A stretch of DNA of 64,000 bases from Chromohalobacter marismortui (GTDB lineage Bacteria; Pseudomonadota; Gammaproteobacteria; Pseudomonadales; Halomonadaceae). The stretch covers positions 1-64,000 of the forward strand of contig NZ_SOBR01000004.1 of assembly GCF_004364315.1 (NCBI RefSeq). The letters are read 5' to 3'. Under the pieces are notes generated by a model. It worked only from the letters and a program-made list of their open reading frames with translations. It had not been told where the DNA came from and did no database searches. Shown in pieces: positions 1-8,323 of the stretch (the first letter of the stretch is position 1; each line of letters begins with the position of its first letter). A program made the translations under genes and the position numbers.

Positions 1-202
1 TTCGAGGTGCGGCGCATTCTACCGAATTCGGCGTCACTGTCAAGCGAGAAGTCTCGAGGCGAACCTGGAAATCTCAAGCAAGTCAGTCACTTGCGCCACC
101 TTCACACCGCCGGCCACGAAGCCCGTCGCCGGCAGCGGATGCGTACTCTACGGATACAGCGCCGTGAACGCAAGGGGTAATCAAAAAATAGTCGGTCGAC
201 AC
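1..202. other. Left-edge non-coding stretch
   Basis: No convincing open frame, RNA gene or repeat was seen here. It lies beyond the stop codon of the leftward D-lactate dehydrogenase gene and probably holds that operon's 3' end. No hairpin with a T-run stands out. Confidence 0.4.
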
Positions 203-3058
203 TTATCCAGCAATGCCCGCACCGCCACAAGGACGGCTGACTTCATGGAGAAGATCGAGAATCGAGCGATAGGGAATGCCGGCATGCTGGCTCAGCCCCA
301 TCTCGCAGGTACGCGAGTTGGAGTACCCCGCCTCGCAGCCACGCACGGCATCGGCCAGCCCCCGTAGTGCCGACGCGTTCAACTCCGGCACCGTGAACCC
401 TTTGTCGCCGGCAAACCCGCAGCAGGTGATGTCCGGAGGCACCACGACGTCGTCGGCGCAACGTTGGGCGAGGGCGAAAAACTTGTCGCCCAGTCCCATA
501 CAGGTGCTCGAACAGGTAATGTGCAGCGCGATACGTGCCCGCGTCGGCGTGATCGCCAGGCGCGCCAGCAGGTAGTCATGCGCGAACGCGACGGGCTCTT
601 GTATCTGCAGGCGTTTATCGAGTCGCTCACGCATGCGCTGCGCGCAGGGACTGGTATCACATAGCACAGGGTAGCGACCGTTCTGCGAGGCATGCAGCAA
701 CTCACGGTTAAGCTCGCGTGCCTTATGATCCGCCTCGTCGAAATAGCCCCGAGATTGAAACGCCATGCCACAACAAAGATGCCCGATCATCGCGGGAATG
801 ACGACCTCGTAGCCGGCCTTCTCGAGCAGCGCCAGGGTCGTGCGCGTCACGGCATCGGCCCCCTCATCTCCGCGCGAGACACCGAAGACGCGTGTGGCGC
901 ACGCCGGCAGGTAGACGACCTTGTCACGCGGCCCTCCGACTGCCTTTCCCGCCCGGCGCTCCAGGATGCGTACCGGCGCGGGGGACGGCAGTGCAGGGTT
1001 CCATTGCGGCAGACGCTCACCGCTGAGTCGGCGCGCGCCCTCCGTCAAGGCACTCATAATGCCCGTGCCTAGCACACCATGGGTGGTATCTGCGAGACGC
1101 AAGGCGCCTCGCCCAATGCGGGTGGTGCCGGAAAAGTGACGCCCGACCAGACGGGCAGTGCCACCTCGCTCGGCGACCTGCCGATGCCGCCATTCACGCA
1201 CGAGGTCCCCGGTATTGATCCCGACCGGACACTGCGTGGCGCACAGGCCATCGGCCGCACACGTATCGATGCCCTGATATTGGTAGGCGTCGCGCAATGT
1301 CGCCAGGCGCGATGCGGCTTCCTGCCCACCGGAGGCTTCGAGCCGCGTCATTTCGCGCTGAATCACGATGCGCTGACGTGGCGTCAGGGTCAGCTCGCGC
1401 GACGGACATACCGGCTCACAGAAGCCGCATTCAATGCACTTGTCCACAATGGGGTCGGCGGCAGGCAGCGGCTTGAGGTTGTGGATATGCTGCTCGGGGT
1501 CGCGACTCAACACGACATCGGGGTTGAGTACATTATCCGCGTCGAAGAGCGCCTTGATACGCCACATCAACGCATACGCCTCGGCGCCCCACTCACGCTC
1601 GACGAAAGGCGCCATGTTACGTCCCGTGCCATGTTCCGCCTTGAGCGAGCCGCCGTATTCATCGGCTACCAGGGCCGCCACGTCATCCATCAGGGCGGCA
1701 TAACGCTGCACCTCGACGGGCGCCTCGAAGCCCTGCGGAAAGACGAAGTGTAGGTTGCCTTCCAGCGCATGGCCGAAGAGGATGGCATCGTCATAACCAT
1801 GCCGCCGGAATGTCTCGGTCAGCGCTGCCACGCCCGCCTCGAGGTGCTCGAGAGGAAAAGCGACATCTTCGATGATGACCGTGGTACCGACGTCGCGTAC
1901 CGCCCCTACCGCAGGGAACAACCCCTTGCGCACCTTCCAGTAACGCGCATAGGTTTCGGAATCGCGCGTGAAGCCAAGTGGCTCCAGCGTCTGGATCCCC
2001 TCGAGCGCCGCATGTACGGCGGCAATACGTGCCTCCAGCGCGCGCTCCTCCTCGTCCCGTACATCGATGAGCAAGGCGGTCGCGTCGTCGGGCAACGTCT
2101 CGAGGCCTGCCGGCATGCCTGGACTCCCCTCCACCGAGCGCAAGGCCGCTCGATCCATCAATTCGACCGCCGACACCGGCGCCGACTTGAGCGCGAGCGT
2201 GGCCCGACACGCCGTGGCCATGTCGGGGAAGAAGGCCAGCGCCGCCGTTTTCAAGGGCGCGTCCGGCACGGTGTCGTAGGTGATGGCGCTGATGAAACCC
2301 AGCGTCCCCTCGGAGCCGATCATCAAGTGCGCGAGAATGTCGAAGCCATCCTCGAAATCGACCAGGCTATTGAGCGCGTAGCCGGTGGTGTTCTTGAGCC
2401 GGTACTTGTGACGAATGCGCTTGGCCAGCGGGGCATTCGACCGCGTCTCGCGCCCCAGCGTCTCCAGCGCCTCGAGCAGCTCGCCATGCGAGACACGGAA
2501 CGACGCCCGACTGTCCGCGTCCGCCGTATCGAGCAGCGTGCCGTCGGCGAGAATGACGCGAATGTCACGCAGCGTGCGATAACTGTTCTGCGCCGTACCG
2601 CAACACATGCCCGAAGCATTGTTGGCGGCGATCCCCCCAATCATGCAACTGTTGAGCGACGCAGGGTCGGGGCCGATCTTGCGGCCATAGGGAGCCAGCA
2701 ACTGATTGGCGCGTGCGCCGATGATGCCGGGCTGTAGCCGAATCGCGCGCCCCGCGTCGAAGATGCGGTAATCGCGCCATCCCTGGTTCAACTGAACGAG
2801 CACCGAGTCGGTCACCGCCTGCCCGGACAGCGACGTTCCCGCCGTGCGAAACGTCACCGGCAGGCGCCGACGCCGGCACTCGGCGAGCACGCCCATCAGC
2901 TCTTCTTCGCCGTCGGGACGGACGACCAGTTGCGGGATCAATCGATAGAAGCTGGCATCGGTGCCATAGGCGAGCAATCGCAGCGGGTCGTCAATCAGGC
3001 GCTCGGCGGGCAGGATCCCGCGTAGTGCCTCGTGCAGCGCTTCGTAAGGCTTTTTCAT
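203..3058 (-). CDS. dld: FAD/Fe-S D-lactate dehydrogenase (Dld-II type)
   Basis: Predicted 951-residue flavoprotein oxidising a D-2-hydroxy acid, most likely D-lactate, and passing electrons toward quinone. The N-terminal third is a PCMH-type FAD domain (GTSLSGQAV, then IGGIAANNASGMCCG). A FAD-oxidase C-terminal domain follows. The last third holds two 4Fe-4S motifs (CIECGFCEPVCP and CAADGLCATQCP) and two CCG motifs (HLCCGMAF, CCGFAGDKG). Two adjacent ATGs sit at 3061 and 3058 with only a GGGA-like site upstream; the frame is open back to 3121. It follows lldD on the same strand, as dld follows lldD in pseudomonads. A D-2-hydroxyglutarate dehydrogenase of the YdiJ type has the same domains, so the lactate assignment rests mainly on the neighbours. 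Confidence 0.82.
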   Translation of the reverse strand: MKKPYEALHEALRGILPAERLIDDPLRLLAYGTDASFYRLIPQLVVRPDGEEELMGVLAECRRRRLPVTFRTAGTSLSGQAVTDSVLVQLNQGWRDYRIFDAGRAIRLQPGIIGARANQLLAPYGRKIGPDPASLNSCMIGGIAANNASGMCCGTAQNSYRTLRDIRVILADGTLLDTADADSRASFRVSHGELLEALETLGRETRSNAPLAKRIRHKYRLKNTTGYALNSLVDFEDGFDILAHLMIGSEGTLGFISAITYDTVPDAPLKTAALAFFPDMATACRATLALKSAPVSAVELMDRAALRSVEGSPGMPAGLETLPDDATALLIDVRDEEERALEARIAAVHAALEGIQTLEPLGFTRDSETYARYWKVRKGLFPAVGAVRDVGTTVIIEDVAFPLEHLEAGVAALTETFRRHGYDDAILFGHALEGNLHFVFPQGFEAPVEVQRYAALMDDVAALVADEYGGSLKAEHGTGRNMAPFVEREWGAEAYALMWRIKALFDADNVLNPDVVLSRDPEQHIHNLKPLPAADPIVDKCIECGFCEPVCPSRELTLTPRQRIVIQREMTRLEASGGQEAASRLATLRDAYQYQGIDTCAADGLCATQCPVGINTGDLVREWRHRQVAERGGTARLVGRHFSGTTRIGRGALRLADTTHGVLGTGIMSALTEGARRLSGERLPQWNPALPSPAPVRILERRAGKAVGGPRDKVVYLPACATRVFGVSRGDEGADAVTRTTLALLEKAGYEVVIPAMIGHLCCGMAFQSRGYFDEADHKARELNRELLHASQNGRYPVLCDTSPCAQRMRERLDKRLQIQEPVAFAHDYLLARLAITPTRARIALHITCSSTCMGLGDKFFALAQRCADDVVVPPDITCCGFAGDKGFTVPELNASALRGLADAVRGCEAGYSNSRTCEMGLSQHAGIPYRSILDLLHEVSRPCGGAGIAG

Positions 3059-3175
3059 CATGAGTCCCGATCGGTCGACGGCGAAAGCAAGACCGGGGCA
3101 TCGACCGCCACCCCGTTGCACTCTTGTCTCGGCGGCCCAGGCGCTCGCGCGACGACGGCACCCGAGCCGCGATCA

Positions 3176-4354
3176 TTACAGGCTCGGCGAAAGCATGCGT
3201 TCGATCGACGACGCCGCAGACCCGGTGACCAGCGAATCCGGCCCCAGCTCGGCGATGGAACGCGCGCCGGTGAGCGTCATCGCGACCTGCATCTCCTTCT
3301 CGAACAGCTCGAGCAGGTGGGCAACGCCCGCCTCGCCGGCGGTGGCCAGCGCATAGATATAGGCGCGCCCCAACAATACAGTATCAGCCCCCATGGCGAT
3401 CATGCGTACGACATCGAGCCCATTGCGCACGCCGGAATCGGCCAGGATGGCCAGGTCGCCCTTGACTGCATCGGCGATCGCCGGCAAGGCGCGTGCGGTC
3501 GACGGCACACCATCGAGCTGCCGACCGCCGTGATTGGACACGACGATGCCATCCGCACCGAAGCGCACCGCGTCACGCGCATCCTCGGGGTCGAGAATGC
3601 CCTTGATGATCATCGGCCCGTCCCAGAACTCACGGATCCATTCCAGGTCCTTCCAGGAAATGGAAGGGTCGAAGTTGTTGCCGAGCCAGGCGATGTAGTC
3701 CTCGAGTTCCGTCGGCTCGCCGCGATAGTCCGACACGTTGCCCAGGTCATGCGGCCGGCCATGGAGGCCCACGTCCCAGGCCCAGAACGGATGCGTCACC
3801 GCCTGCAGCATGCGCCGAATACCCGCGTGCTTGCCGCTCATGCCGGAGTGCGCATCCCGATAGCGCGCCCCCGGCACGGGCATGTCGACCGTGAAGACCA
3901 GCGTCTTGACACCGGCGGCCTTGGCACGCTCCAGCACATGCTTCATGAAGCCCCTGTCCTTCAGCACATAGAGCTGGAACCAGAGAGGCCGCTCGATGGC
4001 CGAGGCCACTTCAGCGATGGGACACACCGACACCGTCGACAGCGTGAACGGGATGCCTTTCGAGGCCGCGGCGCGCGCCGCCTGCACTTCGCCACGTCGG
4101 GCGTACATCCCGGCCAGCCCCACGGGGGCAAGCGCGACGGGCATGGCCATGGATTCGCCGAACAACTCGGTTTCCAGGGACAAGCTGGACATATCCTTGA
4201 GCACCCGCTGGCGCAACGCGATACCGGCGAGATCCTCGACATTGTGTCGCAGCGTATGCTCGGTATAAGCGCCCCCGTCGGCATAGTGAAAGAGAAAGGG
4301 CGGAATACGTCGTTTGGCGGCTTGGCGATAGTCCGTGGAGGCAGAAATGATCAT
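3176..4354 (-). CDS. lldD: L-lactate dehydrogenase (quinone), FMN-dependent
   Basis: Predicted 392-residue FMN enzyme oxidising L-lactate to pyruvate at the inner membrane. It reads as one alpha-hydroxy-acid oxidase domain. The catalytic segment [10 protein letters not shown] has His275 and Arg278 (the proton-abstracting His and a substrate-binding Arg in this family), and Lys251 lies in IIKGIL. Length is near the 380-400 usual for LldD. An AGGG site precedes the ATG at 4354. It is first in a leftward operon with the FAD/Fe-S D-lactate dehydrogenase and is divergent from lldR. No lactate permease gene is in the window, so uptake must be encoded elsewhere. Confidence 0.93.
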   Translation of the reverse strand: MIISASTDYRQAAKRRIPPFLFHYADGGAYTEHTLRHNVEDLAGIALRQRVLKDMSSLSLETELFGESMAMPVALAPVGLAGMYARRGEVQAARAAASKGIPFTLSTVSVCPIAEVASAIERPLWFQLYVLKDRGFMKHVLERAKAAGVKTLVFTVDMPVPGARYRDAHSGMSGKHAGIRRMLQAVTHPFWAWDVGLHGRPHDLGNVSDYRGEPTELEDYIAWLGNNFDPSISWKDLEWIREFWDGPMIIKGILDPEDARDAVRFGADGIVVSNHGGRQLDGVPSTARALPAIADAVKGDLAILADSGVRNGLDVVRMIAMGADTVLLGRAYIYALATAGEAGVAHLLELFEKEMQVAMTLTGARSIAELGPDSLVTGSAASSIERMLSPSL

Positions 4355-4395
4355 GACGAGCCCTGTGCAAGTGATGCGCTATCGTTGAATGGCCT

Positions 4396-4412
4396 TTTGG
4401 TTTTACCAATTT
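4396..4412. promoter_or_regulatory. LldR/PdhR-type operator, lldD-proximal
   Basis: TTTGGTTTTACCAATTT closely fits the TTGGT-N3-ACCAA palindrome bound by LldR and PdhR (GntR/FadR family). It lies about 42 bp upstream of the lldD start and pairs with a second site near lldR. Confidence 0.75.
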
Positions 4413-4560
4413 ACAACAGCGTATAAACCAACTCTATGCGTGCGCACTGAAGAGTGTCATAAAGACCCCATCTATTGCACACAATGGGCTTTGAACTTTA
4501 GTTATAGCTGAGAAGCAGACGCTAGCACGAAGACTGGAGTGGTGAGAAAAGATTGCGTAA

Positions 4561-4577
4561 AATTGGTCATACCATTT
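4561..4577. promoter_or_regulatory. LldR/PdhR-type operator, lldR-proximal
   Basis: AATTGGTCATACCATTT has the same GGT-N3-ACC core as the site at 4396-4412, about 165 bp away. Paired operators in a divergent lactate promoter suggest binding at both ends, possibly with looping. Confidence 0.75.
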
Positions 4578-4627
4578 ATTGGCCGGCTTTCCGTCCATCT
4601 TCAAACGCTGAGTAACGAGCGATCCTC

Positions 4628-5413
4628 ATGGCCCCACAGCATCTCAGACAACCGCGCCTCGCCGATGTGATCACCGAACGGCTCGAGGCCATGCTCCTCG
4701 AGGGCAGCCTCAAGCCGGGAGAGAAGCTCCCACCCGAGCGCGAACTGGCCGAACACTTCGGTGTTTCGCGCCCTTCCCTACGCGAGGCGATCCAGAAATT
4801 AGCCGCACGCGGCCTGCTCAACAGCCGCCAGGGGGGCGGTACTTTCGTCTCCGAACAACTCAGCAGCAGTTATAGCGACCCGCTGCTGGAAATGCTCACA
4901 CGCCATGGCGAGTTCAATCTCGACCTGCTCGAATTCCGCGACGCCTTGGAAGGCATCTCAGCCTATTACGCCGCCCTGCGTGCCACAGCCGACGATAAAG
5001 CCATGCTGCAAACGCGCTTCGAGGCGCTCGAAGCCAGTTACCGGCATCCCGATCGCAGCAGCGACCCCATGCGCGAGGCGCGTGCCGATGCGGCTTTTCA
5101 TCTCGCCATCGCCGAGGCAGGCCACAACGTCCTGCTGCTGCACACCATGCGCGGCCTGTTTCAACTGCTGGAGAAAAGCATCGTCGCCAACCTGGCCCAT
5201 CTGTTCGAGAAACCGAACTCGCGCGACCAGCTCATGGACCAGCATCGTGCGCTATTCGAGAGCATCCTCGCCGGCAATGCCGACGAAGCACGCGCACGCG
5301 CCCACGAACACCTGGCCTTCGTCGAGAATGGGCTCCTCGAGCTCGAACGCGCCGAGACACGTGCTCAACGCGCGCTACGCCGTTCCCAAGGGTTACCCGA
5401 AGTACCTACCTGA
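4628..5413 (+). CDS. lldR: FadR-family lactate-responsive regulator
   Basis: Predicted 261-residue GntR-family DNA-binding protein of the FadR subgroup. Residues about 10-75 form the winged helix (LKPGEKLPPERELAEHFGVSRPSLREAIQKL). Residues about 95-235 look like the all-helical FCD ligand domain. It is divergent from lldD-dld across a 273-bp gap holding two LldR-type palindromes, so it probably controls that operon and its own gene in response to lactate. The ATG at 4628 has only a weak ribosome-binding site, consistent with low expression. Confidence 0.9.
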   Translation: MAPQHLRQPRLADVITERLEAMLLEGSLKPGEKLPPERELAEHFGVSRPSLREAIQKLAARGLLNSRQGGGTFVSEQLSSSYSDPLLEMLTRHGEFNLDLLEFRDALEGISAYYAALRATADDKAMLQTRFEALEASYRHPDRSSDPMREARADAAFHLAIAEAGHNVLLLHTMRGLFQLLEKSIVANLAHLFEKPNSRDQLMDQHRALFESILAGNADEARARAHEHLAFVENGLLELERAETRAQRALRRSQGLPEVPT

Positions 5414-5433
5414 CGCCGACTCGCCAGGCCACA

Positions 5434-6105
5434 TCACGACCACGATGCGACGCCGCGATTCACCAGCTCGAGCAACGTGGGCCAGGGCGGCAGCCACGGC
5501 GCCAGGGCTACGCCCAGCAGCAACCACAGCACCGCGTTGCCTGGCTCGCGATAGTCGAAAAGTTTGAAGGCGGTACCGAAGGAACGCTTGAGCCGCGAAC
5601 CGACCAGATCAACGCTGTACAGCTCGTCGAGTAACAGATGAACCAGCGCCCCTCCGCTCAGCGCCAGGCCTTGGGCCCATGCCATCGGTGCAGGCTGGGC
5701 CAGCAAATGGAAGCTCATTGCTGCCGTGCCCATGCCGCACAACAGGCTCGCGAGCAACGAGTGCCAGATGCCACGATGCACGGTGAAGCGCTTGAAGATC
5801 GCGCCGGCCAGGTAGCGTACACCGAGATACAAGCCGCCACATGCCAGGACCAATGGACCCGGCGCCAGGCGCGATTGCAGCCATAGCGCGCCGGCAATCA
5901 CTGCCAGGACGGCCAGCAGGGTAAAAATCAAACGAATGGCGTGCGAATGATCGGAGTCGATATCGGGCAAGATGCCGCCAAACGCCGTCAATATCGCCAG
6001 AGGCCAGCCCTCGTTGAAGCTCCATAGGCTTGCCTGCCAGCCAGCATAGGCGGCCAACGCGCCACCGCCCAAGGCAACGCCGAAATGTGTGCGAAAGTTG
6101 GCCAT
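5434..6105 (-). CDS. YdjM-like membrane-bound metal-dependent hydrolase family protein
   Basis: Predicted 223-residue multi-spanning inner-membrane protein of the YdjM (LexA-binding, membrane-bound metal-dependent hydrolase) family. Family features are the N-terminal THFGVALGGG, the acidic GGILPDIDSDHSH motif near residue 45-57, and VHRGIWHSLLAS around residue 130, whose His and Asp residues could bind metal. Hydrophobic segments fill most of the rest. The substrate is unknown. It converges on lldR with a short gap. A CTG-N10-CAG LexA-like box lies just upstream, matching the SOS control known for E. coli ydjM. Confidence 0.8.
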   Translation of the reverse strand: MANFRTHFGVALGGGALAAYAGWQASLWSFNEGWPLAILTAFGGILPDIDSDHSHAIRLIFTLLAVLAVIAGALWLQSRLAPGPLVLACGGLYLGVRYLAGAIFKRFTVHRGIWHSLLASLLCGMGTAAMSFHLLAQPAPMAWAQGLALSGGALVHLLLDELYSVDLVGSRLKRSFGTAFKLFDYREPGNAVLWLLLGVALAPWLPPWPTLLELVNRGVASWS

Positions 6106-6130
6106 GGCCCGCCCGGGACGCCCTCGACAA

Positions 6131-6150
6131 TACTGGATGAAAAACCAGAT
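6131..6150. promoter_or_regulatory. LexA (SOS) box candidate
   Basis: TACTGGATGAAAAACCAGAT carries the CTG-N10-CAG core of the LexA box, 26-45 bp upstream of the YdjM-like gene. E. coli ydjM is a known LexA target. The central bases are less TA-alternating than the consensus. Confidence 0.6.
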
Positions 6151-6232
6151 TATGAGGCTTCTCGGCGAGACAAAACAATGCGTTAAACAAGAAAATACCG
6201 CCTCGGGGGGCCTCGCACATGCGGCCGCGTCG

Positions 6233-6772
6233 TTATACGGGGGGCTGGGCCAGGTACGCGTCCTTGAGTGTTACGTAATTCCCCGCCGTATAGGTGAAGA
6301 ACGCGCGCTCAGCCTCCTTGAGCGCCCTGAGCGGCTTCGCGGGATTGCCCGCATAGACCTGCCCGCTTTCCAGGCGCTTGCCCGGCGTGACCACCGCCCC
6401 GGCGGCGATGATCACCTCGTCCTCGACGATCACGCCATCCATGACCGTAGCGCCCATCCCCACCAGCACACGGCTGCCAATGGTACATCCGTGCAGCAGT
6501 GCCTTGTGACCCACCGTCACGTCATCGCCGAGCGTCAGTGGGTAACCGTCGGGGTTGTAGTCGCTGGCATGGGTAATATGCAGCACGCTGCCATCCTGAA
6601 TGCTGCAACGCGCACCGATGCGGATGCGGTGCATGTCGCCGCGAATCACCGTCATCGGCCATACCGAACAATCGTCTCCCAGGGTGACGTCGCCCAGCAC
6701 CACACATGCCGGATCGATATAGACCCGCGCGCCCAGGCGCGGCGTCGTCCCTTTGAACGTCCGTAATGTCAT
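6233..6772 (-). CDS. Gamma-class carbonic anhydrase family protein
   Basis: Predicted 179-residue left-handed beta-helix protein of the YrdA/PaaY type, built of hexapeptide repeats. The three zinc-ligand histidines expected of the family are visible in HITHAS and GHKALLHG. It is probably a trimer with metal at the subunit interfaces. Family members have weak or no measured carbonic anhydrase activity, so the reaction is uncertain. The gene is leftward, 56 bp beyond the NSS transporter gene and possibly co-transcribed. Confidence 0.88.
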   Translation of the reverse strand: MTLRTFKGTTPRLGARVYIDPACVVLGDVTLGDDCSVWPMTVIRGDMHRIRIGARCSIQDGSVLHITHASDYNPDGYPLTLGDDVTVGHKALLHGCTIGSRVLVGMGATVMDGVIVEDEVIIAAGAVVTPGKRLESGQVYAGNPAKPLRALKEAERAFFTYTAGNYVTLKDAYLAQPPV

Positions 6773-6828
6773 CCTCTCTCCCCCTTCTTCAATTCGTGAT
6801 GGGCGGATCGTTCATGAGGCCTCATCCA

Positions 6829-8169
6829 TCACCATAACGCCGACAACAGCACGATGACGACCAGCGGAATCGACACGTAGCGCACCAGCCCACGCCATAG
6901 CCGGAACCCGCCGGGGCCCGCGTCCAGCGAGCGCATGGCGGTGTTCGCCGGCATGACCCAGGCGGCGAAGATGGCGATCAACAATCCGCCGATGGGCAAG
7001 AAGAACTCCGGCGGTACGGTGGTCACCAGCTCGAAGAAATTCATGCCCGCCAGCCACTCCACCTCGGATAGGCTCGAGAACGAGAACACCGACAGCAAGC
7101 CGACCAGCCATACCAAAGTACCGATCAACGCCGCCGCCTGGCCGCGCTTGAGGCCGGCATCGGTAAAGGTCGCCACCATCGGCTCGGCCAGATTGATCGA
7201 CGACGTCCATGTCGCCAGCAGCAGCAACAGGAAGAAAACACTCAGCCATAACGGCCCGCCCGGCAGGTCCGAAAAGGCAATCGGCAGGGTCACGAACATC
7301 AGCCCCGGCCCCTCGGCGGGGTCCATGCCCTGCGAGAACACCACCGAAAAGATCGCGATGCCCGCCAGCAGCGCCACGGCGATATCCAGCACCGCTACCG
7401 CCACCACGGCACGCGGCAGACTCTGATGATCGGGCATGTAGGCGCCATAGGCCATCAGCGCACAGGCACCCAACGCCAGGGTGAAGAACGCATGCCCCAT
7501 GGCATTGAGCACCACGTTCAGGGTGATGGCCTCGAGGTCGGGTGCGAACAGCCAGGTCATGGCGGTGCCGAAGCCATCGGTCGTCACGGCATAACCGGCC
7601 AGCACCACCAGCAGGATGTAGAGTAGCGGCATCAACAGGTTGTTGAGCCGTTCCAGGCCGCCGGAAATGCCCGCCGCGACCACCGACATGGTCAACAACA
7701 TGAACAACGTATGGTTGAACGTCATGCGTAGCGGATCGGCGAGGAAGGCATCGAAACTGGCGCCGATCTCATCCGGCGTACGACCGCTGAAATTGCCGTT
7801 GACCGACTCGATCAGATACTCGATCGACCATCCCGAGACCACCGAATAGAACGACAGGATGAAGAACACCGTCACCGCCCCGAACAGCCCCAGCCAACGC
7901 CAATGCGGCGACACGCCCGCCTGGCGCGCCAGATGCGCCAACGTCTGCATCGGCCCGCGGCGGCCGGCGCGTCCCACGAGGATTTCCGCCATCATGATCG
8001 GGAGTCCCAGGATCACCACGAACACCACGTACAGCAGCAGGAATGCCGCCCCGCCGTTTTCGCCCGTCATGTAGGGAAAGCGCCAGATATTGCCCAGGCC
8101 CACGGCCGCCCCGGTCACCGCGAGAATGAAGGCGCGACGCGACCCCCAGCGTTCCAGCGTTTCACTCAT
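6829..8169 (-). CDS. Sodium-dependent transporter (NSS/SNF family)
   Basis: Predicted 446-residue inner-membrane symporter of the neurotransmitter:sodium symporter family. The N-terminal signature (WGSRRAFILAVTGAAVGLGNIWRF split over TM1) includes the unwound Na+-site GNIWRFPY, and about 11-12 hydrophobic segments follow. Bacterial relatives take up amino acids; the substrate is not readable. I chose the ATG at 8169 because the protein then begins just before the family signature and follows an AAGGGA site; the frame is open to 8223. It is divergent from prlC. Confidence 0.9.
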   Translation of the reverse strand: MSETLERWGSRRAFILAVTGAAVGLGNIWRFPYMTGENGGAAFLLLYVVFVVILGLPIMMAEILVGRAGRRGPMQTLAHLARQAGVSPHWRWLGLFGAVTVFFILSFYSVVSGWSIEYLIESVNGNFSGRTPDEIGASFDAFLADPLRMTFNHTLFMLLTMSVVAAGISGGLERLNNLLMPLLYILLVVLAGYAVTTDGFGTAMTWLFAPDLEAITLNVVLNAMGHAFFTLALGACALMAYGAYMPDHQSLPRAVVAVAVLDIAVALLAGIAIFSVVFSQGMDPAEGPGLMFVTLPIAFSDLPGGPLWLSVFFLLLLLATWTSSINLAEPMVATFTDAGLKRGQAAALIGTLVWLVGLLSVFSFSSLSEVEWLAGMNFFELVTTVPPEFFLPIGGLLIAIFAAWVMPANTAMRSLDAGPGGFRLWRGLVRYVSIPLVVIVLLSALW

Positions 8170-8323
8170 CCCTTCACACCCTTTTTCATGACATGGTGCG
8201 CCATTCAGCGCCGCAAGCGCCAAGCCTAGCAGGCGCGCGGTTGGCGGCCAATCACACCGACATTGAAAGCAGCCGGCCCCACCCCCACCTATGCTTCATT
8301 CACACGTTCATATCGAGGTGCCC

